Assembly: GCA_027045875.1 (NCBI GenBank)
Contig: JALUAG010000052.1
Location: 1 to 55,053 of the forward strand
Reading direction: 5' to 3'
From: Alphaproteobacteria bacterium
GTDB taxonomy: Bacteria; Pseudomonadota; Alphaproteobacteria; Geminicoccales; Geminicoccaceae
DNA: 55,053 nucleotides
Shown here piece by piece: positions 6,937 through 15,891 of the stretch. A program made the translations under genes and the position numbers. Positions within the stretch are counted from its first letter, which is position 1; every line of letters begins with the position of its first letter. Under the pieces are notes generated by a model that worked only from the letters and a program-made list of their open reading frames with translations, was not told the DNA's origin and did no database searches.

Positions 6937-8294
6937 GCGCCGGCCGTCACCTCGCCCAGCGCCTCCTCGAGGATGGCGAGGGCGCGGTCGAGGTCCGCCT
7001 CGGCGATGGTGAGCGGCGGGCTCAGCACCAGCACGTTGCCGCCGCCGACCTTGAAGGAAAGGCCGCGGTCGAGACAGGTGTAGAGCACGGCCTCGGCCGC
7101 ATCCACGGCCGGCGCACCGTCCGGGCCGCGGAGCTCGACGCCGAGGTGGAGGCCGATGCCGCGCACCTCGGAGACCATCGGAAGGCGCGTGCGGAGCTCT
7201 TCGAGCCGGGCCAGCGCCCGTGCCCCGAGTTCGTGCGCCCGGCCGCAGAGGTCCTCCTCCTCGATCACCTCGAGGGCGGCCAGGGCGGCGGCGCAGCCGG
7301 GCGAGGATTTCTCGTGGGTGTAGTGACCGAGCGCCGTCTCCGGAAAGCGGTCGAACGCCGCCCGCGCCAGCATCGCCGCCAGCGGGAAGACCCCGCCCCC
7401 GAGCCCCTTGCCGACCACCAGGATGTCGGGCACTGCGCCCGCTCGCTGATGCGCGAACAGGCGTCCCGTCCGGCCGAGGCAGGAGGGGATCTCGTCGAAG
7501 ATCAGCAGCACGCCGTGCCGGTCGCAGATCTCCCGGACGGCGGCCCAGTAGCCCGGGGGCGGCAGCTCCACCGTCGTCCAGCGGTAGGGCTCGGCGATCA
7601 GGGCCGCGAAATCCCCCTCCGCCTCGAGCACGTATTCGAGATAGGCGAGGCAGTTGCCGTGCCGCTCGTCGGGGCAGCCGAACCGGCAGCGGCCGCGGGT
7701 GGGTGGCGGGAGATGCTCGGTGGCCGGCAGCAGCGGCCCGATGCCGCGACGGAAGAGCGCCTCGCCACCCACCGAGATGGCATCGAGGGAAGCGCCGTGG
7801 AAGCTTCCCCAGAAGGAGAGGATCTTGTGCCTGCCGGTCACGAGGCGGGCGAGCTTGATGGCCGTGCTCACGGCGAGCGCGCCGGCCGGCGCCAGCAGAA
7901 GCTTCCATTCGCCTTCCCCCATGGCGCTGCACAGCCGTGCCGCGAGGGCGACCGCGAAGCGGTTGGTGAAGCGCCGCGGCGAGAAGGGGAGCTCGGCGAG
8001 TGCCTCCCGGACGGCCGCCACCACCCGCGGATGCCCGTGGCCGAGCTGGTGGACGCTGTTGCCGTGGAAATCGAGGAGTTCGCGTCCGGTGGCGGTGATC
8101 AGCCGGCTGCCGCGGCTCCTCTCGAGCACGTCGAGGCAGGGCGTCGAAAGCGATTGGGAGAAGAAGTACCGGGCGTCCGCCTCCAGTACGGCGCGGGCGG
8201 CGGGATCGACGTGGCGTGCCACATAGGACGCCCGGCGGGGTGTCAGGTTCACGTCCCCCTCCTCGCGGGCCGGTTCTTTTCCTGCCGGTATCAT
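6933..8294 (-). CDS. Class III aminotransferase-fold PLP enzyme
   Basis: A 453-residue fold-type I PLP enzyme of the class III aminotransferase family. The PLP lysine lies in VVGKGLGGGVFPL, the pyridine-binding Asp in LIFDEIPSCLGRTGR, and a substrate-side segment reads SFHGASLDAISVGG. ATG 8294 is preceded by GGGGGAGGG at good spacing; an earlier in-frame ATG at 8351 is unlikely. The N-terminus (NLTPRRASYV..ARYFFSQSLSTPC) recalls the group that includes (R)-1-hydroxy-2-aminoethylphosphonate ammonia-lyase (PbfA). That subtype is a recollection, and no other phosphonate gene is nearby. It is convergent with the transporter operon and may act on the same substrate. Confidence 0.82.
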   Translation of the reverse strand: MIPAGKEPAREEGDVNLTPRRASYVARHVDPAARAVLEADARYFFSQSLSTPCLDVLERSRGSRLITATGRELLDFHGNSVHQLGHGHPRVVAAVREALAELPFSPRRFTNRFAVALAARLCSAMGEGEWKLLLAPAGALAVSTAIKLARLVTGRHKILSFWGSFHGASLDAISVGGEALFRRGIGPLLPATEHLPPPTRGRCRFGCPDERHGNCLAYLEYVLEAEGDFAALIAEPYRWTTVELPPPGYWAAVREICDRHGVLLIFDEIPSCLGRTGRLFAHQRAGAVPDILVVGKGLGGGVFPLAAMLARAAFDRFPETALGHYTHEKSSPGCAAALAALEVIEEEDLCGRAHELGARALARLEELRTRLPMVSEVRGIGLHLGVELRGPDGAPAVDAAEAVLYTCLDRGLSFKVGGGNVLVLSPPLTIAEADLDRALAILEEALGEVTAGA

Positions 8295-8340
8295 CGCACC
8301 CTCCCCCTTTCGCCTTGCCAGTGTGTCCGCCGTTAACCAC

Positions 8341-8369
8341 TTTACAACCAATCGCGTTTACCCTCATAT
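8341..8369 (+). promoter_or_regulatory. Candidate sigma-70-type promoter for the leu leader and leuA
   Basis: TTTACA (8341-8346) differs from TTGACA by one base. It is followed after 17 bases by TCATAT (8364-8369), a weak -10. It sits in an AT-rich island 117 bp upstream of the leader peptide. Spacing and context support it; the -10 match is poor. Confidence 0.35.
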
Positions 8370-8485
8370 CGACGGGGGCGGGTCGCGGGATCACGCCCCT
8401 TCCGAACGGAGGCGGACCGATCAGCGAGACGGGACACACCGGGCGAAGCCGTGCCGCCGGCGACAGTCGGCCGGGCGAGTGCGCC

Positions 8486-8554
8486 ATGGTCGTCGGCCGC
8501 GTTCGTCTCCCGGCTGCCCGTAACCTCCTGCTGCTCCGACTTACGAGCCCCTGA
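8486..8554 (+). CDS. leuL: Leucine-rich leader peptide (leuA attenuator)
   Basis: A 22-residue reading frame, ATG 8486 to TGA 8554, lies 76 bp before leuA. It encodes NLLLLRL near its end, with four consecutive leucine codons (CTC CTG CTG CTC) and six leucines in all. In known leu operons such frames sense charged tRNA-Leu: ribosomes stall at the leucine run when leucine is scarce and change folding of the downstream RNA. A 9-bp hairpin begins at the stop codon, as expected for this arrangement. The ribosome-binding site is weak (GGGCGAG). The peptide itself needs no function. Confidence 0.65.
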   Translation: MVVGRVRLPAARNLLLLRLTSP

Positions 8555-8584
8555 GCCCGCCGGTCTTCGAGGTGCGCTCAGGGG
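8548..8584 (+). promoter_or_regulatory. leuL: Hairpin at the end of the leu leader peptide
   Basis: CCCCTGAGC (8548-8556) pairs perfectly with GCTCAGGGG (8576-8584), a 9-bp stem with a 19-nt loop. The left arm includes the leader stop codon, so a ribosome finishing the leader would mask it and one stalled at the leucine codons would not. No U-run follows. It may therefore act as an anti-terminator arm, or sequester sequence before the leuA ribosome site (about 8619-8630), rather than be a classical terminator. Confidence 0.5.
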
Positions 8585-8630
8585 GATCTCGGAACGTCGT
8601 GTCGTCAATGCCATTGCGGGGAAGCAGGAC

Positions 8631-10187
8631 ATGAACCGTCCCGGTTCGGATCGAGAACGCATCATCATCTTCGACACCACCCTGCGCGACGGGGAGCAGT
8701 CCCCCGGCGCCTCGATGACCATCGACGAAAAGATCCGGGTCGCCGAGGTGCTGGAGCGCATGGGAGTCGACGTCATCGAGGCGGGCTTCCCCATCGCCTC
8801 GGAGGGGGATTTCAAGGCGGTCCGCGAGATCGCGAAGCGGATCCGGGGCAGCGTCGTCTGCGGGCTCGCCCGGGCGTCGGCGGCGGACATCGACCGCGCC
8901 GGCGAGGCCCTCGAGCCGGCGGAGCGCAAGCGCGTCCACACCTTCATCGCGACGAGTCCGCTGCACATGCGGGTCAAGCTCCAGATGGAGCCGGAAGAGG
9001 TGCTGGAGCGGGTGCGCGACAGCGTCACCCGGGCACGACGGTGGACCGACGATGTGGAGTGGAGCGCCGAGGACGCGTCGCGCAGCGACCGCGACTTCCT
9101 CTGCCGCTGCATCGAGATCGCCATCGACGCCGGCGCCACCACCGTCAACATCCCGGACACCGTGGGCTATGCCTACCCGGAGGAATTCGCGGATCTGATC
9201 CGCCACATCCGCGATCGGGTGCCGAACATCGACCGGGCGGTGATCTCGGTTCACTGCCACAACGATCTGGGGCTCGCGGTGGCCAATTCGCTGCGGGCGA
9301 TCGAGGCCGGGGCACGGCAGGTGGAATGCACCATCAACGGCATCGGTGAGCGGGCCGGCAACGCCGCCCTCGAGGAGATCGTGATGGCCATCCGCACCCG
9401 GGCCGATCTGCTGCCCTTCGAGACCGGCATCCGTACCACCGAGATCATGAGCGCCTCGCGGCTGGTGAGCGCGATCACCGGGTTCCAGGTGCAGCCCAAC
9501 AAGGCCATCGTCGGCGCCAACGCCTTCGCCCACGAGAGCGGCATCCATCAGGACGGCGTGCTGAAGGACGCCCAGACCTACGAGATCATGCGGCCGGAAG
9601 ACGTGGGCCTCGTCAAATCCAGTCTCGTGCTGGGCAAGCATTCCGGCCGACATGCCTTCAGGAAGAAGCTCGAGGAGCTCGGCTACAAGCTCGGCGACAA
9701 CGCCCTCAACGAGGCCTTCGTGCGCTTCAAGCAGCTCGCCGACAAGAAGAAGGAAGTCTACGACGAGGACATCGTGGCCCTCGTCGACGACGAGATCCAG
9801 GCCGCGGACCAGCGTGTCCGGCTCGCCGAACTGCGGGTCGAATGCGGCACCGGCATCCGGCCTCGGGCGCGCATGGTGCTGGAGGTGGACGGCGAACGCC
9901 GGGAGGCCGCGGCCACCGGCGACGGGCCGGTGGATGCCACCTTCAAGGCCATCCGGGCGATCGTGCCCCACGAGGCCGAGCTGCCGCTCTTCCAGATCCA
10001 CGCCGTCACCGAGGGCACCGATGCCCAGGCGGTGGTGACCGTGCGGCTCGAGGAAAACGGCCGCACCGTGCACGGCCAGTCGGCGGACACGGATACGCTG
10101 GTGGCCTCGGCGCGGGCCTATCTCGCCGCGTTGAACAAACTGTTGACCAAACGTGGTAAAACGGCGCCGGCGGCGCTCACGGCCTGA
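8631..10187 (+). CDS. leuA: 2-isopropylmalate synthase
   Basis: Catalyses condensation of acetyl-CoA with 2-ketoisovalerate, the first committed step of leucine synthesis. The protein has 518 residues, normal for LeuA. The HMGL-type TIM barrel begins with FDTTLRDGEQSPGASM (about 14-29) and contains the metal site SVHCHNDLGLAVANS. The C-terminal LeuA regulatory domain, for leucine feedback, follows after about residue 370. ATG 8631 has GGAAGCAGGAC upstream; the frame is open further upstream, but that part is not LeuA-like. The leucine-rich leader before it indicates regulation by leucine supply. It precedes mreB by 126 bp in the same direction. Confidence 0.95.
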   Translation: MNRPGSDRERIIIFDTTLRDGEQSPGASMTIDEKIRVAEVLERMGVDVIEAGFPIASEGDFKAVREIAKRIRGSVVCGLARASAADIDRAGEALEPAERKRVHTFIATSPLHMRVKLQMEPEEVLERVRDSVTRARRWTDDVEWSAEDASRSDRDFLCRCIEIAIDAGATTVNIPDTVGYAYPEEFADLIRHIRDRVPNIDRAVISVHCHNDLGLAVANSLRAIEAGARQVECTINGIGERAGNAALEEIVMAIRTRADLLPFETGIRTTEIMSASRLVSAITGFQVQPNKAIVGANAFAHESGIHQDGVLKDAQTYEIMRPEDVGLVKSSLVLGKHSGRHAFRKKLEELGYKLGDNALNEAFVRFKQLADKKKEVYDEDIVALVDDEIQAADQRVRLAELRVECGTGIRPRARMVLEVDGERREAAATGDGPVDATFKAIRAIVPHEAELPLFQIHAVTEGTDAQAVVTVRLEENGRTVHGQSADTDTLVASARAYLAALNKLLTKRGKTAPAALTA

Positions 10188-11354
<1,167 letters not shown>

Positions 11355-11405
11355 CAACGGCCGCGCCGGCGGTGGGGGTGGTGCCTGCACGGAAGGTGAC
11401 AACGC

Positions 11406-12368
11406 ATGTCCGTTTTCCTCGCCCGTGACACCGCGCTGCGGATCGTGCATGCGAGGGGCCGTGTGCTGCGCCTGTTCACCCTGCTGCGCACCCTGTTCGA
11501 GCGCTTCGCCCTGACCCTGCTGCTGGTGCTCGCCGCCGGGCTGCTGGTGCTCTCCAAGGCCGATCTCAAGCTCGTGCGCACCCTCGAGGAGGTGGTGGCC
11601 GACGGCATGGCACCGGTGATGGCGCTGGTGCGCGAACCGGTGGTGGCCGCCCGGCGGGTGGCGGAACGGTTCGGCCGTTTTCTGGCCGTGTACGAGGAGA
11701 ACGCGCGGCTGCGGGAGGAGAACCGTCGCCTGCTCGAATGGCGGGCGCGGGCGGTGCGTCTCGAGGTGGAGAACCGCGGGCTGCGCGAGATGCTGGCCAT
11801 GTCCGCGCCGGAGGCGGCCCCACGGCGCACCGTGGCCCGAATCGTCGCCGATGCCGGCGGACCCTTCGTCCAGACCCGGCTGATCGACGCCGGCAGCCGG
11901 CGCGGCGTACGCGAGGGCATGGCCGTGGTGGACGAACGCGGCATGGTCGGGCGGGTGGTCCAGGTGGGCGAGGAGAGCGCCCGGGTGCTGCTGCTCACCG
12001 ATTTCAACTCGCGCATTCCGGTGGTGGTCGCCGGCTCGCGCGATCAGGCGCTGCTGGTCGGCGACAACACCCCCTATCCGAAACTGCGCTTCCTGCCCCT
12101 GAGCCCCGGCTTCCGGCTGGGCGATCGGGTGCTGACTTCGGGCGCCGACGGGCTGCTGCCGCCTGGCCTTCCGGTGGGCGAGATCACCGCCGCCGGCGAG
12201 CACGGCATCACCGTCACCCTCCATGTCGACTGGCGTCGCCTCGACGAGGTGGCGGTCCTCGACTATCGACCGGTGCCGCTGCCGCCCGCCGACGGACTCC
12301 TCGCCGGGCAGCAGGCGGAACATGCCGGCACCGGCGGGGCCGGGCACGAGCTGGCGGCGGATCGATGA
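11406..12368 (+). CDS. mreC: Rod shape-determining protein MreC
   Basis: A bitopic membrane protein of the elongasome, 320 residues. The single transmembrane helix lies at about 37-57 (FALTLLLVLAAGLLVLSK). A periplasmic coiled coil rich in Glu/Arg/Leu follows (about 95-135, YEENARLREENRRLLEW), then the beta-barrel domain. AAGGTGA precedes the ATG. The final codons overlap the mreD start (ATGA). MreC links MreB and MreD to PBP2, which is encoded two genes downstream. Confidence 0.94.
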   Translation: MSVFLARDTALRIVHARGRVLRLFTLLRTLFERFALTLLLVLAAGLLVLSKADLKLVRTLEEVVADGMAPVMALVREPVVAARRVAERFGRFLAVYEENARLREENRRLLEWRARAVRLEVENRGLREMLAMSAPEAAPRRTVARIVADAGGPFVQTRLIDAGSRRGVREGMAVVDERGMVGRVVQVGEESARVLLLTDFNSRIPVVVAGSRDQALLVGDNTPYPKLRFLPLSPGFRLGDRVLTSGADGLLPPGLPVGEITAAGEHGITVTLHVDWRRLDEVAVLDYRPVPLPPADGLLAGQQAEHAGTGGAGHELAADR

Positions 12369-12895
12369 TCGAGACCCGGCCCCGCACCCTCGGAAGCCTG
12401 CTGCGTCGATCGCTGCCGGCCGTCACCGGGCTCGTCGCGGTAATCGCGGACGCATTGCCGTTGCCGAGCCCCGCGCCGGATGCGGTGGCTCCCTTCCTGC
12501 TCGTGATCGTGGTCTTCTATTGGAGCCTGCACACGCCGCAGCTCATGTCTCCGCTCGTCATCTTTCTCCTCGGGTTGCTGTTCGATGCCCTCGTCGGCGG
12601 GCCGCTCGGCCTCACCGCCTTCGCGCTGCTGCTGGTCCGGGCACTTCTCGGCGCACGACAGCGGGGACTGGTGGCCCAGCCCGGCCCGGTGCTCTGGGCC
12701 TCCTTCGCGATCGCCGCCGCGGCGGTGGAGGTGCTGCGCTGGCTGCTCGCCACGCTCTACTGGCTGCATCCCTTCCGTTTCGAGCCGCTGGCCGCCGAGC
12801 TCGCCCTCACCGTCCTCGCCTATCCGCTGCTCGCCTGGTCGCTGGCCAAGGTCCGCACGATGATCCCGCGCACGCGCCATGTACCAGGAGACTGA
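12365..12895 (+). CDS. mreD: Rod shape-determining protein MreD
   Basis: A small polytopic membrane protein of 176 residues with about five hydrophobic segments, for example FLLVIVVFYWSL and PLVIFLLGLLFDALVGG. The FDALVGGPLG segment is typical of MreD. It begins in the mreC stop (ATGA) and overlaps the mrdA start by 17 bp. Sequence conservation in MreD is low, so the call rests on hydrophobicity, size and its invariant place between mreC and mrdA. Confidence 0.9.
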   Translation: MIETRPRTLGSLLRRSLPAVTGLVAVIADALPLPSPAPDAVAPFLLVIVVFYWSLHTPQLMSPLVIFLLGLLFDALVGGPLGLTAFALLLVRALLGARQRGLVAQPGPVLWASFAIAAAAVEVLRWLLATLYWLHPFRFEPLAAELALTVLAYPLLAWSLAKVRTMIPRTRHVPGD

Positions 12896-14738
12896 TCGCC
12901 ACCGGTTGTTCACGCGCCGCGCCCTCGTGCTGGGGGCGGGGCAGCTCGGCATGTTCGGCCTGCTGCTGGGACGGCTGTGGCAGCTCCAGGTGACCGAGGG
13001 TGAGAAATACGCACTGCTGGCCGAGGACAACCGGGTCAACACCAAGCTGATCGTGCCCGCGCGCGGCCGCATTCTCGATCGTCTCGGCCGGCCGCTCGCG
13101 CGCAACGTGCCCGCCTACAGGGTGCGGGTGGTGCGCGAACGGACCCCCGATCTGCGCCGGACCCTCCGGTCGCTGGCCGAACTCGTGCCGGTGAGCCCGC
13201 GTCGCCTCCAGGAGGTGGAGGAACAGGCGCGCAGTCTGCGGCCCTTCGTGCCGGTACCGATACGCGACGATCTCACCTGGCAGGAGGTGGCGCGGATCGC
13301 CGTCCACGCCCCCGAACTGCCGGGCATCCTGCTTGACCAGGCGCTGCTGCGGGACTATCCCCACGGGCCCATCCTCGCCCATGTGCTGGGCTACGTGGGG
13401 CCGGTCAACGACCGGGAACTCGCGAACGACCGGGATCCGCTGCTGGCGCTGCCGGAGTTCCGCATCGGCAAGAAGGGGATCGAGAAGAGCTACGACAAGA
13501 AGCTGCGGGGCCGGGCCGGCCTCTCGAAGGTGGAGGTCAACGCCCTCGGACGCGAGATCCGCGAGCTCGACCGCGACGAGGGTCAGCCGGGCGAGGATCT
13601 GCAGATCAGTGTCGATCTCGAGCTTCAGCGTTTCTGCTTCGACCGTCTGGCCGGCGAAAAGGCGGCGGCCGCCGCCGTGGTGGACGTGCACACGGGTGCG
13701 GTGCTGGCCTCGGTCTCCATCCCGAGCTTCGATCCCAAGGCCTTCACCAACGGTCTCTCCGCCGCCACCTGGCGGCAGCTGCGCGACGATCCCCTGTTCC
13801 CGCTGGTCGACAAGTGCATCCGCGGCCAGTACCCGCCGGGCTCGACCTTCAAAATGGTGACGGCGCTGGCGGCGCTCGAGAAGGGGGTGATCGATCCCGG
13901 CCACGAGGTCTTCTGCTCCGGCGTCTTCACCCTCGGCAATGCCCGCTTTCACTGCTGGAAGACCGGCGGCCACGGTCGGCTGGCTCTGGTCCAGGCCATC
14001 GCCCAGTCCTGCGACGTCTACTTCTACGACGTGGCGCTGCGCGTCGGCGTCGACGCCATCGCGTCGATGGCGCGGCGGTTCGGCCTCGGCGAACGCCTGG
14101 GGGTCGATCTGCCCGGCGAGCGGCCGGGGCTCGTTCCCACCCGTGCCTGGAAGCGGGAGCGTCTGGGAGAACCCTGGCAGAAGGGAGAGACCGTGGTCAC
14201 CGGCATCGGCCAGGGGTTCGTGCTCACCACCCCCCTGCAGCTCGCGGTGATGACGGCGCGCCTGTGCAACGGCCTCAGGATGGTGCGGCCATGGTTCGTA
14301 CGCAGCCCCGAGGCGGCGGCCGAGGAATGGCCGCGTATCGAGCTTCCCGAGGAGGGACTGCGGGCGGTGCTGCGCGGCATGTACGAGGTGGTCAACGGTG
14401 CGCGCGGTACCGCGCGGCGGGCGAAGCTGCCGATCGAGGGCATCGCTCTCGCCGGCAAGACCGGGACCTCGCAGGTCAAGCGCATCACCCGCGCCGAACG
14501 TGCCCGTGGCGACCACAAGCGCAAGGACAAGCCCTGGCGCGAGCGGGATCACGCGCTGTTCGTCTGCTACGCCCCCTACGCCGCGCCCCGCTATGCGGTG
14601 GCGGTGGTGGTGGAGCACGGGGGCAGCGGCTCCAAGGCGGCGGCACCTCCGGCCCGGGACATCATGACCCGGACGCTCGAGATCAACCCCTCCGGCGCCG
14701 ATCTGATCGCTGCCCGCAGCCGCACGGCCAGGGGCTGA
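12879..14738 (+). CDS. mrdA: Penicillin-binding protein 2, elongation-specific transpeptidase
   Basis: A class B PBP of 619 residues that cross-links peptidoglycan during elongation. It has a short cytoplasmic N-terminus, one membrane helix (LVLGAGQLGMFGLLLGRLW), the PBP dimerisation domain, and a transpeptidase domain. The active serine is Ser322 in PPGSTFKM with Lys325; SCD in the SxN position is typical of PBP2; KTG starts at Lys527. All catalytic motifs are intact. The start overlaps mreD and rodA follows by 7 bp, so PBP2 and its glycosyltransferase partner are co-translated. Confidence 0.95.
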   Translation: MYQETDRHRLFTRRALVLGAGQLGMFGLLLGRLWQLQVTEGEKYALLAEDNRVNTKLIVPARGRILDRLGRPLARNVPAYRVRVVRERTPDLRRTLRSLAELVPVSPRRLQEVEEQARSLRPFVPVPIRDDLTWQEVARIAVHAPELPGILLDQALLRDYPHGPILAHVLGYVGPVNDRELANDRDPLLALPEFRIGKKGIEKSYDKKLRGRAGLSKVEVNALGREIRELDRDEGQPGEDLQISVDLELQRFCFDRLAGEKAAAAAVVDVHTGAVLASVSIPSFDPKAFTNGLSAATWRQLRDDPLFPLVDKCIRGQYPPGSTFKMVTALAALEKGVIDPGHEVFCSGVFTLGNARFHCWKTGGHGRLALVQAIAQSCDVYFYDVALRVGVDAIASMARRFGLGERLGVDLPGERPGLVPTRAWKRERLGEPWQKGETVVTGIGQGFVLTTPLQLAVMTARLCNGLRMVRPWFVRSPEAAAEEWPRIELPEEGLRAVLRGMYEVVNGARGTARRAKLPIEGIALAGKTGTSQVKRITRAERARGDHKRKDKPWRERDHALFVCYAPYAAPRYAVAVVVEHGGSGSKAAAPPARDIMTRTLEINPSGADLIAARSRTARG

Positions 14739-14745
14739 ATGGGTC

Positions 14746-15885
14746 ATGCAGGGCCGCCTGCGCAGCCGCGAACTCACCTTCGAGGAGAAGCTGCGGGCCC
14801 TGCACTGGCCCTTCATCTTGCTGGTGCCGATGCTGGCGGTGATCGGCTATGCGGTGCTCTACTCGGCAGCCGGGGGATCGCACGAGCCCTGGGCCTGGCG
14901 CCACGCGGTGCGCTTCACGGCCGGGTTCGTGGTGATGCTGACCATCGCCCTCGTCGATGTCCGCTTCTGGTTCCGCTGGGCCTACGTGATCTTCGTCGCC
15001 ACCCTGGTGTTGCTGGTGGCGGTGGATATCGTCGGCAGCTTCAGCAAGGGTGCCCAGCGCTGGCTCAATCTCGGCCTCTTCCAGCTCCAGCCCTCGGAAC
15101 TCGCCAAGGTCACGCTGGTGATGGCGCTGGCCCGTTTCCTTCACGCCGCCCGTCTCGAGGACATCGTTCGGCCGGTCTATCTCCTGGTGCCGCTGGCGAT
15201 GATCGGGCTGCCGGCGGTGCTCGTGCTCCTGCAGCCGGATCTCGGCACCGCGGTGATGCTGATCGCGGTGGGCGGCGGCATGCTGTTCCTTGGCGGCGTG
15301 CGCTGGTGGAAGTTCGTGCTGGCCGGCGCGCTCGTGGCGGCATCGCTGCCGCTGCTGTGGGCCAATCTCCGCGACTACCAGCGCCAGCGCGTGCTCACCT
15401 TCCTCGATCCGGAGCGCGATCCGCTGGGTGCGGGCTACCACATCATCCAATCCAAGATCGCCCTCGGTTCGGGCGGCCTGTTCGGGCGCGGCTTTCTGAA
15501 CGGCAGCCAGTCGCAGCTCGATTTCCTGCCCGAAAAGCAGACCGATTTCGCCTTCACCCTGCTGGCCGAGGAGAGCGGGTTCGTCGGCGCCGCCCTCGTG
15601 CTCATCCTCTATTTCGTGGTGGTGTTCCTGGCCTTCTTCGTCGGCATGCGGGCGCAGAGCCATTTCGGACGGCTGCTGGCCCTCGGCGTGGGGCTCAACT
15701 TCAGCCTCTACGTGTTCATCAACGTGGCCATGATCACCGGCCTCATTCCCGTCGTCGGGGTGCCGCTGCCGCTCATCTCCTATGGCGGTACGGCCATGAT
15801 GACCACCCTCATGAGCTTCGGGCTGCTGCTGTCGGTGGACGTCCACCGGCAGGTGCGCATCCCACGCTATCCCTCGGAACTCTGA
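14746..15885 (+). CDS. rodA: Peptidoglycan glycosyltransferase RodA (SEDS family)
   Basis: An integral membrane SEDS polymerase, 379 residues with about ten helices. It polymerises lipid II during elongation together with PBP2. Visible family signatures are LQPSELAKVTLVMALARF, LLQPDLGTAVMLIAVGGG and the C-terminal GVPLPLISYGGTAMM. It closes the mre operon, and its stop lies six bases from the stop of the convergent glutamine-synthetase-like gene. Confidence 0.95.
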   Translation: MQGRLRSRELTFEEKLRALHWPFILLVPMLAVIGYAVLYSAAGGSHEPWAWRHAVRFTAGFVVMLTIALVDVRFWFRWAYVIFVATLVLLVAVDIVGSFSKGAQRWLNLGLFQLQPSELAKVTLVMALARFLHAARLEDIVRPVYLLVPLAMIGLPAVLVLLQPDLGTAVMLIAVGGGMLFLGGVRWWKFVLAGALVAASLPLLWANLRDYQRQRVLTFLDPERDPLGAGYHIIQSKIALGSGGLFGRGFLNGSQSQLDFLPEKQTDFAFTLLAEESGFVGAALVLILYFVVVFLAFFVGMRAQSHFGRLLALGVGLNFSLYVFINVAMITGLIPVVGVPLPLISYGGTAMMTTLMSFGLLLSVDVHRQVRIPRYPSEL

Positions 15886-15891
15886 GGCCGC

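Larger units (their letters stand above)
8295..8630 (+). promoter_or_regulatory. Intergenic region and leuA 5' leader
   Basis: This is a 336-bp gap between divergent genes. Its left part (about 8330-8370) is clearly AT-richer than the surroundings and holds a candidate promoter. The right part holds a short leucine-rich reading frame and a strong hairpin, described separately. It probably also carries the promoter of the divergent aminotransferase gene, which I cannot place. Confidence 0.6.
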
